Part shown: positions 1 through 7,807 of the stretch, in pieces | Layout of the letters: every line of letters begins with the position of its first letter | Numbering within the stretch: the stretch's first letter is position 1 | From: Arthrobacter sp. MYb23 | Lineage (GTDB): Bacteria; Actinomycetota; Actinomycetes; Actinomycetales; Micrococcaceae | NCBI RefSeq assembly: GCF_002979775.1 | Contig: NZ_PCPR01000017.1 | Location: forward strand, 55,130 to 119,129 | DNA length: 64,000 nucleotides | Direction: 5' to 3' | The notes under the pieces: generated by a model | Told to the model about the DNA's origin: nothing | Databases searched by the model: none | What the model saw: only the letters and a program-made list of their open reading frames with translations | Made by a program: the position numbers and the translations under genes

Positions 1-463
1 AATCCCGGAGCACGTAATCGGCTGTCTCCATCCGTCCCGGTGGCCGGCCCACCCCTACCCTGACACGCAGGTAGTCCTTGGTGGCAAGTGCTTTGGAGAT
101 GTCCCGAAGGCCGTTATGACCGCCCTCACCGCCGCCAAGTTTTAGCTTGACTGTGTTAAAAGGGATGTCAATTTCGTCATGGACTGCGATGACGTGGTCC
201 GGCGCGATATCAAAGAAGTTGCAGAGTCCTGCCACGGGTCCGCCCGTGAGGTTCATATACGTCATGGGCTTGGCGAGCACCACACGGGGGCCCCCGATGC
301 CCAACCGCCCCTCCACCACCTGGGCGCGGGCCTTGTGGACCTTGAACTTCCCACCCATGCGGGAAGCCAGCTCATCCAGCACCATCTGGCCAACATTGTG
401 CCGGTTGTTGCTGTACTCACTGCCGGGGTTGCCGAGGCCAACAATCAGCCAGGTGTCAGTCAT
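1..463 (-). CDS. pth: peptidyl-tRNA hydrolase, partial (3' end beyond window)
   Basis: The enzyme cleaves the ester bond of peptidyl-tRNAs that drop off ribosomes, so tRNA can be recycled in the cytoplasm. About 154 residues are visible from the ATG at 463; the family is usually about 190 long, so only the C-terminus is missing at the window edge. The diagnostic motifs are in order: GLGNPG near residue 9, NRHNVG with the catalytic His at residue 22, KPMTYMN, HDEID with the conserved Asp, and GGHNGLRD. It lies downstream of rplY on the same strand, an order shared with many actinobacteria. A strong terminator at 521-550 sits between the two, so pth may have its own promoter in 464-520. Identity is secure from motifs; the missing end is simply off the window. 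Confidence 0.96.
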   Translation of the reverse strand, partial: MTDTWLIVGLGNPGSEYSNNRHNVGQMVLDELASRMGGKFKVHKARAQVVEGRLGIGGPRVVLAKPMTYMNLTGGPVAGLCNFFDIAPDHVIAVHDEIDIPFNTVKLKLGGGEGGHNGLRDISKALATKDYLRVRVGVGRPPGRMETADYVLRD

Positions 464-520
464 GGTCTCATCCTAGGGAGCGTACGTAGATTCATCAGGA
501 ATAGCACGGCAAAGAAGAAA

Positions 521-550
521 GTGGCCGGGACCCCAAGGGTGCCCGGCCAC
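521..550 (-). terminator. intrinsic terminator downstream of rplY
   Basis: The arms GTGGCCGGG and CCCGGCCAC form a GC-rich stem with further partial pairing inside. On the minus strand it is followed by TTTCTTCTTT. It lies between the rplY stop at 582 and the pth start at 463, so it should end the rplY transcript. Confidence 0.85.
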
Positions 551-581
551 TCAACGGCGTAAGCCTCAAGCAGTCAGAAGA

Positions 582-1157
582 CTACTCGGCAGCAGCGTCC
601 GTGGTCTCTTCTTCTTCAGAGCCAGCGGCCTCAGCGATGCGGACCACCAGGGTGTCACCTTCGGTGAGGAGGGTGGAACCCTTCGGCAGGACGAGGTCCG
701 AAGCGTGGATGCTCTCGCCGGCCTTGAGGCCATCGATGCTGACCTCGACGGCGGTGGGAACGTGGGTTGCTTCAGCTTCGAGGGAAACTGTGGTGGCTTC
801 GAGGCTGGCAACAGCACCCGGAGCAACTTCACCGGAAACGTGGATGGCGATGTCGACGGTAACCTTCTCGCCAGCCTTCACGGTCTGGAGGTCAACGTGC
901 TCGATGATCTGCTTTACGGGATCGCGCTGGATGTCCTTGACGAGCGTGAGGTGCTGCTCGCCGTCGACGTCGATTGCGAGGAGGGCGTTGGAAACGCGCA
1001 CAGCCAGCGTGGTGGCGCGGCCCGGCAGGTTGATGTGGATCGGCTCTGCGCCGTGACCGTAGATGACAGCCGGGATCTGGCCGGCCATGCGTGCACGGCG
1101 GGCAAAACCCTTGCCGAATTCGGTGCGCAGTTCTGCGGTGAGCTTCTGCTCAGACAT
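582..1157 (-). CDS. rplY: 50S ribosomal protein L25 / general stress protein Ctc
   Basis: Ribosomal protein of the 5S rRNA-binding L25/TL5/Ctc family, 191 residues, the long two-domain form. The N-terminal L25 domain (about residues 5-95) carries the typical DIQRDPVKQIIEHVDLQ stretch. The C-terminal TL5-type beta domain follows, and the protein ends in an acidic Glu/Ala-rich tail. The ATG at 1157 was chosen because AAGGAG stands 5-6 bases upstream and the protein then begins in the usual way (MSEQKL); a longer frame upstream adds 18 residues with no ribosome binding site. It lies between prs and pth on one strand, each junction having its own terminator. Identification is secure. Confidence 0.96.
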   Translation of the reverse strand: MSEQKLTAELRTEFGKGFARRARMAGQIPAVIYGHGAEPIHINLPGRATTLAVRVSNALLAIDVDGEQHLTLVKDIQRDPVKQIIEHVDLQTVKAGEKVTVDIAIHVSGEVAPGAVASLEATTVSLEAEATHVPTAVEVSIDGLKAGESIHASDLVLPKGSTLLTEGDTLVVRIAEAAGSEEEETTDAAAE

Positions 1158-1413
1158 GTGTACTCCTTGATTACTGTGGCACCCGGAAAGTCCGGGCTGG
1201 TCTATCAGCAAGGGCGGAGGTCTGGAGACCTTCTACGCCCGGCTGAGACCGGCCGCTGAGCAGCCGTTCCGCCTGTGTTGAAGGAGATGCAGACCCAGTC
1301 GATAACGGAGACCCGCAACCCAGATCCACAGAATGCGGACCGGATGTGCTCTCCCTCGCCAAGGTATCCCCAAGAGTTTAGCAGCGCTTCGCACTCTTTC
1401 TGAAAACGGCCAA
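1158..1413. other. non-coding leader between prs and rplY
   Basis: Together with the prs terminator this is a 320-base gap with no convincing gene. It presumably holds the rplY promoter and 5' leader on the minus strand. GC-rich self-complementary stretches occur near 1240-1275, but I see no recognisable riboswitch or RNA gene. Confidence 0.5.
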
Positions 1414-1456
1414 TGAAAACGGGCCACCCGCACGCCCGAAGGCGGCGGATGGCCCG
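1414..1456 (-). terminator. intrinsic terminator of prs
   Basis: On the minus strand CGGGCCA-CCGC-GCC, a TTCG tetraloop and GGC-GCGG-TGGCCCG form a long stem with a few mismatches, followed by TTTTC. It starts about 20 bases past the prs stop. Confidence 0.88.
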
Positions 1457-1477
1457 CTCAAAATCAGCAGTCCGGCG

Positions 1478-2458
1478 TTATGCTTTGCCGTCGAACAGGC
1501 TGGTGACCGAACCGTCGTCGAACACTTCACGGATGGCGCGCGCGATCAACGGTGCGATCGACAACACCGTCAGCGACGGGAAGCGCTTCTCCGCCGGGAT
1601 GGGCAGCGTGTTGGTGACCACAACTTCGCGGGCACCGGAATCGGCGAGGCGCTGGGCTGCGGGCTCGGAGAAGACGGCGTGCGTGCAAGCGATGATGACA
1701 TCCTTGGCACCGGCATTCTTCAGCACCTGGACGGCACCGGAGATCGTTCCGCCGGTATCGATCATGTCGTCGATCAGCACACAGGTGCGGCCTTCAACCT
1801 GGCCAACAACGGTCTTGGAAACAGCCTGGTTGGGGACGGTGAGGTCGCGGCTCTTGTGAACGAACGCGAGCGGGGCGCCGCCCAGGCGCTCGGCCCACTG
1901 CTCGGCAACGCGGACACGTCCGGTGTCGGGCGAAACAACAGTGATGTTGTCAGCCTCAACCTTGGTGCGGATGTAGTCAGCCAACAGCGGGATGGCCATG
2001 AGGTGGTCAACGGGGCCGTCGAAGAAGCCCTGGATCTGCGAGGTGTGCAGGTCCACGGACATGATGCGGTCCGCGCCGGCAGTCTTGTAGAGGTCGGCAA
2101 CCAGGCGGGCGGAGATGGGCTCGCGGCCGCGGCCCTTCTTGTCCTGACGGGAGTAAGGGTAGAACGGGGAAACAACCGTGATCCTCTTGGCAGAGGCGCG
2201 CTTGAGGGAGTCGATCATGATCAACTGCTCCATCAGCCAGTTGTTCAACGGAGCCGGGTGGGCCTGGATGACGAATGCATCGGTGCCTCGCACGCTCTCA
2301 GCCGAACGGACGTAGATTTCCCCGTTTGCGAAGTCGTAGGCGTCGATGGGCAGGAGCTCGGTCTCCAGCTCCTTCGCGATTTCCTGCGCCAGCTCCGGAT
2401 GCGCCCTTCCGGCGGCGAGAATCAGTTTCTTCTCGCCGTGTGCGGTAATTTCGCTCAT
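1478..2458 (-). CDS. prs: ribose-phosphate pyrophosphokinase (PRPP synthetase)
   Basis: Makes 5-phosphoribosyl 1-pyrophosphate from ribose 5-phosphate and ATP for purine, pyrimidine, His, Trp and NAD synthesis. 326 residues, normal class I length. Visible motifs are SPFYPYSRQDKKG (ATP-binding loop), VDLHTSQIQGFFD (metal-binding His), VVSPDTGRVRVAEQW (the flexible loop and PRPP synthase signature region) and VLIDDMIDTGGT (ribose-phosphate loop). The ATG at 2458 starts MSEITAHGEKK; a 40-residue in-frame extension upstream overlaps glmU and was rejected. The start is only 2 bases from the glmU stop, so the two genes are probably co-transcribed and translationally coupled, as in many actinobacteria. 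Identification is secure. Confidence 0.97.
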   Translation of the reverse strand: MSEITAHGEKKLILAAGRAHPELAQEIAKELETELLPIDAYDFANGEIYVRSAESVRGTDAFVIQAHPAPLNNWLMEQLIMIDSLKRASAKRITVVSPFYPYSRQDKKGRGREPISARLVADLYKTAGADRIMSVDLHTSQIQGFFDGPVDHLMAIPLLADYIRTKVEADNITVVSPDTGRVRVAEQWAERLGGAPLAFVHKSRDLTVPNQAVSKTVVGQVEGRTCVLIDDMIDTGGTISGAVQVLKNAGAKDVIIACTHAVFSEPAAQRLADSGAREVVVTNTLPIPAEKRFPSLTVLSIAPLIARAIREVFDDGSVTSLFDGKA

Positions 2459-2460
2459 GC

Positions 2461-3954
2461 CTATTTGCCCTCTTCTGTGGTTGCCGGGGATTGTGAGGAT
2501 GTGGAGGCGGGCGTCAGCTCGTGAGCGGCCTCGGCCAGCTTTGCGGAGTCGGTGCCCGGACGGTTGGCTATGACCCAACCTTCAGCGTTCCGCTGCGCGG
2601 CCAGGCTGAGGGCCAGGGCTCCCGCGGGAACATCCTTGCGGATGACGGCTCCGGCGCCGCTGTAGGCACCGTCACCAACCGTCACAGGAGCCACGAAGAC
2701 CGTGTTGGAACCTGTGCGGACGCCCGAGCCGATCACCGTACGGTGCTTCTTCTCGCCGTCGTAGTTGGCGGTGATGTTGCCGCAACCAATGTTGGTGTCC
2801 TCGCCGATCTCAGCATCACCTGCATAGCCCAGGTGGGACAGTTTGGAGCCGCGGCCGATGGTGACGTTCTTTGTTTCGTAGAACGCGCCGATTTTGCCGG
2901 TCTCGCCAAGGACCGTGCCCGGGCGAAGGAAGGTGAAAGGTCCAACGCTTGCCTTTGCCCCAATGGTGGAACCGGAGCCGTGCGTGCGGATCACCTTGGC
3001 GCCCTCGCCCACCTTGACGTCAGTCAGGGTGGTGTCCGGGCCCACGACGGCGTCGCGCGCCACGGTGGTGGCACCGTGCAGTTGGGTGTTGGGCAGCAGG
3101 CGGACATCTTCGTCAAGGGTGACGGTGGCGTCGATCCATGTGGTTGCGGGGTCCACCACGGTTACCCCTGCGCGCATCCAGGACTCAATGATGCGGCGGT
3201 TGTGCTCGGCTCCCAGCGCGGACAGCTGAATGCGGTCATTGGCACCCTCAACCTGCCAGCGGTCTTCAGTCACGACGGCGGCTACCCGGCCGCCAGCGTC
3301 ACGGGCCAACCCGAGGACATCGGTCAGGTACATCTCGCCCTGCGCGTTATCCGTGGTGACCTTCGCCAGGGCGGTGCGCAAAACGGCGGCGTCGAAAGCG
3401 TAGATACCGGAGTTGACCTCGCGGATGGTGCGCTCGGTGTCGCTGGCATCCTTGTGCTCGCGGATACCGGTGACGGTGCCGTCTTCGGCGCGCAGGATCC
3501 GGCCGTAACCGGTTGCGTCGTCCAGCACGGCGGTCAAGACCGTGACGGCGTTCCCTTCAGCCTCGTGGGTTGCCACCAGTTCGCCAAGAAGCTGGCCGGT
3601 CAGCAGCGGGACATCGCCGTAGGTGACCACCACGGTGCCGGAAAGCTCGGCATCGGCATCCAAGGCGTTGAGTGCTGCTTCCACTGCGCGGCCGGTTCCG
3701 GGAACCTCGTCCTGGTCAACAATCAGCGCTTCCGGGTCAAGACCTGTGACGTGCTCGGCTACGCGGTCACGCTCATGGCGGACAACCAAGGCCAGCTTCA
3801 GTGGATTGATGGCACGTGCGGCAAGAAGAGCGTGGCCAACCATGGAACGGCCGCCGATTTCGTGGAGGATCTTGGGAGTCCGCGACTTCATGCGCGTTCC
3901 GGCACCTGCGGCCAAAACGATCACCGCTGCGGGACCGATGGTTTCGGGGCTCAC
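2461..3954 (-). CDS. glmU: bifunctional GlmU: glucosamine-1-P acetyltransferase / GlcNAc-1-P uridyltransferase
   Basis: Makes UDP-GlcNAc, the first dedicated peptidoglycan precursor. 497 residues. The N-terminal uridyltransferase half has the nucleotide-binding signature LAAGAGTRMKS near residue 13, VTYGDVPLL and NSGIYAF. The C-terminal left-handed beta-helix has the imperfect hexapeptide repeats and the acetyltransferase loop GCGNITANYDGEKKH. The GTG at 3954 was chosen because AAGGAG lies 9-10 bases upstream and the protein starts just before the first beta strand; a longer ATG frame would run into the region beside the tRNA. It heads the glmU-prs unit, directly downstream of tRNA-Gln on the same strand. 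Confidence 0.96.
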   Translation of the reverse strand: MSPETIGPAAVIVLAAGAGTRMKSRTPKILHEIGGRSMVGHALLAARAINPLKLALVVRHERDRVAEHVTGLDPEALIVDQDEVPGTGRAVEAALNALDADAELSGTVVVTYGDVPLLTGQLLGELVATHEAEGNAVTVLTAVLDDATGYGRILRAEDGTVTGIREHKDASDTERTIREVNSGIYAFDAAVLRTALAKVTTDNAQGEMYLTDVLGLARDAGGRVAAVVTEDRWQVEGANDRIQLSALGAEHNRRIIESWMRAGVTVVDPATTWIDATVTLDEDVRLLPNTQLHGATTVARDAVVGPDTTLTDVKVGEGAKVIRTHGSGSTIGAKASVGPFTFLRPGTVLGETGKIGAFYETKNVTIGRGSKLSHLGYAGDAEIGEDTNIGCGNITANYDGEKKHRTVIGSGVRTGSNTVFVAPVTVGDGAYSGAGAVIRKDVPAGALALSLAAQRNAEGWVIANRPGTDSAKLAEAAHELTPASTSSQSPATTEEGK

Positions 3955-4077
3955 GTACTGGCTCTCCTTGCTCGGTATGTCCCGGGTAACCCGGCTTCGG
4001 AATGCTGCCATCCAACAATGGACCCAGGCACCATGAGAGCCGCTACAGGTACAGAGAAGGAGCGCATTTTCCGACCG

Positions 4078-4149
4078 TTCCGCCCATAGGATTCGAACCT
4101 ATACTCCACGGCTCCAAAGGCCGGGGTGCTGCCATTACACCAGAGCGGA
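4078..4149 (-). tRNA. tRNA-Gln (anticodon TTG)
   Basis: 72 nt on the minus strand fold as a cloverleaf. The acceptor is TCCGCTC with GGGCGGA, including one T-G pair, and the discriminator is A. The anticodon loop CTTTGGA gives anticodon TTG, and the T arm contains GGTTCGAATCC. CCA is not encoded. It lies just upstream of glmU. Confidence 0.96.
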
Positions 4150-4351
4150 CCGCGCATGCTTTCATCCCCCGGATCTTGCGGTCCGGAGGGTTTCCCGGAT
4201 CACCGGGATGCACACACAAGAATCTAGTTTGCCATGACCACCACGTGCTTCGCGACTTGACCGCCCCGCGCCCGCCCCGCGCTTCGCCCTTCCACCCTCA
4301 GGGGACCCGCTCATCAGGCCTTCCAGCGGCCACTTAGGGCATGATGGTCAC

Positions 4352-5038
4352 GTGAGCAACCGCACTGACCTCCCCCGCCCGGCGGCAGCGTCCGAGCCCG
4401 CAGAGCACGTCACCCACACTCCCGCAGTGCGAGTACGGATGACCGGCCAGCAGCGCAAATCTCAACTCATCGGCGTCGGACGCGCACTCTTCGCGGCCCG
4501 CGGCCTGGACGGCACCACCATCGAGGAAATCGCCGCCTCCGCCGGTGTTTCCAAACCCGTGATCTACGAGCACTTCGGATCCAAGGAAGGCCTGTACCGG
4601 CAGGTGGTGGAGACCGAGTTCCATATCCTGCTGGACTCCATCACCGGGGCCCTCAGCACAGAAGCCAAGCCCCGCGTGCTGGTGGAACGGGCTGCGCTGG
4701 CCCTCCTCGGGTACATCGAAGACCGCACCGATGGATTCCGGATCCTCATGCGTGACGCTCCGCCCTCACAGCCCGAGGGCGCCTTCTCGACGCTCCTCTC
4801 CCATGTCACTGCCCGCGTGGAACACCTGCTCTCCGACGAGTTCGCGCGCCGCGGTTTCAGCGCGGCGGACGGAGCCATGTACGCCCAGATGCTCGTTGGG
4901 ATGGTGGCCATGACAGGCCAGTGGTGGCTCGACAGCCGCACTCCGGACAAGAGGGCCGTTGCCGCGCACCTGGTGAACCTGGCCTGGAACGGCCTCACGG
5001 GGCTCCAAAAAGAGCCTGAGCTCCGCAGCGGCGACTAG
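4352..5038 (+). CDS. TetR-family transcriptional regulator
   Basis: 228-residue DNA-binding regulator. The N-terminal helix-turn-helix domain (about residues 32-80) is clear: GRALFAARGLDGTTIEEIAA, then AGVSKPVIYEHFGSKEGLY, the classic TetR pattern ending in YxHFxSKxxL. The C-terminal ligand domain is helical and not assignable to a substrate. Translation starts at GTG 4352 about 30 residues before the HTH, with a Pro/Ala-rich tail typical of actinobacteria. It is divergent from tRNA-Gln/glmU and has no obvious operon partner; the next gene, a VOC protein, lies across a repeat region. A TetR gene beside glmU is a common actinobacterial arrangement. Target unknown. Confidence 0.9.
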   Translation: MSNRTDLPRPAAASEPAEHVTHTPAVRVRMTGQQRKSQLIGVGRALFAARGLDGTTIEEIAASAGVSKPVIYEHFGSKEGLYRQVVETEFHILLDSITGALSTEAKPRVLVERAALALLGYIEDRTDGFRILMRDAPPSQPEGAFSTLLSHVTARVEHLLSDEFARRGFSAADGAMYAQMLVGMVAMTGQWWLDSRTPDKRAVAAHLVNLAWNGLTGLQKEPELRSGD

Positions 5039-5090
5039 GTCTATTTCGCGTCGGGCCAGCCATTAGCGTCGGGCCAGCCATTCGCGTTGG

Positions 5091-5151
5091 GGCAGCCATC
5101 CTCTGCGTGCTGCTCCTTCGTCGCTTTGACGCACGCTGCCGGATGCATGCC
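5091..5151. repeat. hairpin repeat copy A
   Basis: The imperfect arms GGCAGCCATCC (5091-5101) and GGATGCATGCC (5141-5151) enclose a core containing CTTCGTCGCTTTGACGCACG. Bases 5099-5151 match the reverse complement of 5805-5857 at 50 of 53 positions. Related copies lie at 29953-30012, 48606-48687 and, more weakly, near 58080. Confidence 0.75.
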
Positions 5152-5158
5152 ACAACGC

Positions 5159-5280
5159 TCTCTCACATCCCACGCCCTTGAGCCCAACCATCTCTCACAC
5201 CCCACGCCCTTCAGCCCAACCCTCTCTCACACCCCACACCCTTCAGCCCAACCCTCTCTCACACCCCACACCCTTGGTGC
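5159..5280. repeat. 32-bp tandem repeat array (about 3.8 units)
   Basis: Units start with TCTCTCACA at 5159, 5191, 5223 and 5255, exactly 32 bases apart, and continue as CCCACRCCCTTSAGCCCAAC. The array ends just before the start of the VOC gene. An inverted, diverged array with the same 32-base period lies on the other side of that gene. Confidence 0.85.
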
Positions 5281-5296
5281 TTTGTACGATGTAGTC

Positions 5297-5698
5297 ATGA
5301 CGGCACCGCAGCTCTATGTCAGCTTTCCCGGCACAGCGCGTGAGGCGCTCGGTTTCTACGCGGAGATTTTCGGCGGGGAGCTTTCCTTGTACACGTATGG
5401 GGAATTCAGCCGCACGGACGGGCCTGTCGATGCGATCGCCCACGGCATGCTCAGCGGAGTGGTGTCCTTGGGCGGATCTGATGCGGCGGAAGGCGAAAAA
5501 ACCGTCGCAATGGAAGGTGCCATGCTCTCCCTATTGGGAGCGGCTGACCCTGAAGTCCTTCACGAATGGTTCCACAAGCTCGCCGACGGAGGCCGGATCG
5601 TGGATCCCCTTGCACCAAAACCGTGGGGCGCGTCTGACGGCCAGGTAGTGGACCGCCACGGCCTGCACTGGCTCATAGGCTACGAACAGGCGCAGTAA
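5297..5698 (+). CDS. VOC-superfamily (PhnB/glyoxalase-like) protein
   Basis: 133-residue cytoplasmic protein of the vicinal oxygen chelate fold. It opens with a beta strand and the typical LYVSFPGTAREALGFYAEIF stretch, has a second half with HEWFHKLADGG, and closes with a PhnB/YdcE-type ending in which a DRHGLHWL motif follows PKPWGASDGQVVD. The ATG at 5297 is chosen because the fold begins at once; a frame running further upstream would translate the 32-bp repeats. Members bind small ligands or act as dioxygenase-, glyoxalase- or resistance-type enzymes, so the substrate cannot be told. It stands alone between inverted repeat arrays, which is unusual. Confidence 0.85.
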   Translation: MTAPQLYVSFPGTAREALGFYAEIFGGELSLYTYGEFSRTDGPVDAIAHGMLSGVVSLGGSDAAEGEKTVAMEGAMLSLLGAADPEVLHEWFHKLADGGRIVDPLAPKPWGASDGQVVDRHGLHWLIGYEQAQ

Positions 5699-5702
5699 CC
5701 CG

Positions 5703-5790
5703 AGGGATGTGCAAGAGGGTCGGCCCGAAGCCATAGGGATGTGCAAGAGGGTCGGCCCGAAGCCAGAGGGATGTGAGAGAGCGTTGGGAA
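5703..5790. repeat. 32-bp tandem repeat array, inverted relative to 5159-5280
   Basis: AGGGATGTG begins at 5703, 5735 and 5767, a 32-base period. Units 1 and 2 share GCAAGAGGGTCGGCCCGAAG. Read on the minus strand, the unit resembles the array upstream of the VOC gene (CTCT-CACATCCC then CTTCGGGCC). Confidence 0.85.
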
Positions 5791-5794
5791 TACT

Positions 5795-5875
5795 GTGGCG
5801 GAGCGGCAGGCATCCGGAAGCGTGCGTCAAAGCGACGAAGGAGCAGCACGCGGAGGACGCGTGGCGCTCCGCCAC
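5795..5875. repeat. hairpin repeat copy B
   Basis: Perfect 11-bp arms GTGGCGGAGCG (5795-5805) and CGCTCCGCCAC (5865-5875) enclose a core with GCGTCAAAGCGACGAAGGAG. It is inverted relative to copy A. It sits between the convergent VOC and ABC-F genes and could act as a terminator. Confidence 0.8.
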
Positions 5876-5923
5876 ACCGACCAAGGCGCGGCACGCAGAG
5901 GATGTTTGTAGCCAGCCCCCGCC

Positions 5924-7756
5924 CTACTCGCCGAGGATTTCGGCGGCCTCCAGCCATTCGAGTTCCAGGCCCTCTTTCTCGTCGAGCAACTCGCGCAACT
6001 TGGCATTGAGCTCCCCCAGCGCGTCAAAGTCACCCGACTCGGACTTCGCAGCCATCTGGGTGTGGAGCTTTTCTTCCTGCTGGGAGATCTTGCCTAGCTG
6101 GCGATCGATCCTGTTGAGATCCTTGCGGGCTTCGCGCTTTTCGGCTTCGCTGGCACCGGACGACGCGGCAGCGGAGGAAGAAGTCCCGCTTGCAGAGGTC
6201 GGGGCACTTTGGCCACTGCGGACTGCCCCGGAGGCAAGCGCGGCTTCACGCAGTTCAAGGTATTGATCCACACCGCCTGGCAGGCCACGGAGTTTGCCGT
6301 CGCCGAGCAAGGCCATCTGGTTGTCGGTGACGCGTTCCAGGAGGTAGCGGTCGTGGCTGACCACCACGAGGGTTCCGGGCCAGCCGTCCAGGACATCTTC
6401 GACGGCGGCAAGGGTGTCGGTATCGAGGTCGTTGGTGGGTTCGTCGAGCATGAGGACGTTGGGTTCCCCTACCAGCAGGCGCAGGAGCTGGAGTCTCCGC
6501 CGCTCACCACCGGAGAGGTCGCTGACGGGTGTCCACTGCTTTTCCTTGGTGAACCCGAGTTGTTCCACGAGCTGGCCGGCCGTGAATTCCTTGCCGCCCA
6601 CGTTGAAGGACCGCTTCTCGCGTTCGATGACCTCGATCACGCGAAGGTCTGAGACGTCGTCCAGCTCCTTGACGTCCTGGGTCAGCACGGCGGTGACCAC
6701 GGTCTTGCCGCGTTTTACCTTGCCTGAGCTGGGCTGGATTTCGCCGTTGAGGAGTTTCAGCAGGGTGGACTTGCCGGCACCGTTGACGCCCACCAAACCG
6801 AGCCGTTCGCCCGGAGCGAGCCGAAGAGTTATGTTGTCGAACAGCTTCTGCCCGGTTTCGCCGCCTTCGAAGTCCAGCGTCACGTTCTCGAGGTCCAGCA
6901 CGTCCTTGCCCAGGCGTGCGGTGGCCATTTTGCTCAGAGCCACGGAGTCGCGGGGATCCGGCACATCGGCAATGAGATCGTTGGCGGCTTCGATGCGGAA
7001 CTTGGGTTTGGCGGTTCGGGCGGGAGCGCCGCGCCTGAGCCATGCCAGTTCCTTCTTGACCAGCTGCTGACGTTTACCTTCGACGACGGAGGCCATGCGG
7101 TCGCGCTCGGCACGGGCCAAAACGTAGGCGGCGTACCCGCCGTCGAACATGTCCACCATGGCGTCGTGGACTTCCCAGGTGTAGTTACAGACTTCGTCCA
7201 GGAACCAGCGGTCGTGAGTGACCACCAGGAAGGCGCCCTGGTTGGCGCGCCAGCGCGTTTTCAGGTGCCGGGCCAGCCAGGCGACGCCTTCGACGTCGAG
7301 GTGGTTGGTGGGTTCGTCCAGCATGATGACGTCGTGGTCCTCAATGAGGAGCTTGGCCAGCGCAACCCGGCGTTTCTGGCCGCCGGAGAGGGCATGAACG
7401 TTGGCGTGCCAGTCGACGTCGCCCACCAGTCCGCCCATGACTTCGCGGATTTTGGCGTTGGCGGCCCATTCGTGGTCCGCGCGGTCGCCGACGATCGCGG
7501 CGCCCACTGTGAGGTCGCCGTCGAGTACGTCGCTTTGGTCCAGGTAGCCCACGTTGACGTCCCCGCGCTTGGTGACGCGGCCGGAGTCAGGAGTCGAGCG
7601 CAGGGCAAGCAGGCGCATAAGCGTCGATTTACCGTCGCCGTTGCGCCCCACCATGCCGATGCGGTCGCCATCCTCCAAACCGAGGGTGACGCCGTCGAGG
7701 ACAGTGCGGGTCGCGAACGAAACGGTGAGGTTTTCGCCGCCAAGCAGGTGGGCCAA
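5924..7756 (-). CDS. ABC-F family ATP-binding protein (Uup/EttA-like)
   Basis: 610-residue soluble protein with two ABC ATPase domains and no membrane segments, so a ribosome-associated ABC-F ATPase rather than a transporter. Domain 1: Walker A GRNGDGKST (37-45), signature LSGGQ (123-127), Walker B LDEPTNHLD and H-loop VVTHDRWF. Domain 2: Walker A GVNGAGKST (323-331), signature LSGGE (414-418), LDEPTNDLD and VVSHDRYLL. A charged coiled coil rich in Glu/Lys fills about residues 530-610, as in Uup. The first Walker A has Asp in place of the more common Ala or Ser. It follows ispE on the same strand after 51 bases, at the end of the tatD-rpfB-rsmA-ispE run. Uup-type functional assignment is family-level only. 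Confidence 0.93.
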   Translation of the reverse strand: MAHLLGGENLTVSFATRTVLDGVTLGLEDGDRIGMVGRNGDGKSTLMRLLALRSTPDSGRVTKRGDVNVGYLDQSDVLDGDLTVGAAIVGDRADHEWAANAKIREVMGGLVGDVDWHANVHALSGGQKRRVALAKLLIEDHDVIMLDEPTNHLDVEGVAWLARHLKTRWRANQGAFLVVTHDRWFLDEVCNYTWEVHDAMVDMFDGGYAAYVLARAERDRMASVVEGKRQQLVKKELAWLRRGAPARTAKPKFRIEAANDLIADVPDPRDSVALSKMATARLGKDVLDLENVTLDFEGGETGQKLFDNITLRLAPGERLGLVGVNGAGKSTLLKLLNGEIQPSSGKVKRGKTVVTAVLTQDVKELDDVSDLRVIEVIEREKRSFNVGGKEFTAGQLVEQLGFTKEKQWTPVSDLSGGERRRLQLLRLLVGEPNVLMLDEPTNDLDTDTLAAVEDVLDGWPGTLVVVSHDRYLLERVTDNQMALLGDGKLRGLPGGVDQYLELREAALASGAVRSGQSAPTSASGTSSSAAASSGASEAEKREARKDLNRIDRQLGKISQQEEKLHTQMAAKSESGDFDALGELNAKLRELLDEKEGLELEWLEAAEILGE

Positions 7757-7807
7757 TGGGTACTACTTTCTACTGCTGGAATGCGGGGTACAGGAGCTGG
7801 AGGGGTA

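Noticed and set aside
2521..4089. Long plus-strand open frame opposite glmU
   Set aside because: It is a frame shadow of glmU, with no family motifs and composition set by the opposite strand.
5159..5280. CRISPR array
   Set aside because: The 32-bp units abut one another without unique spacers, and no cas genes are present.
5087..5296. N-terminal extension of the VOC protein
   Set aside because: The frame is open but would translate the 32-bp tandem repeats, and the conserved fold starts right at the ATG 5297.
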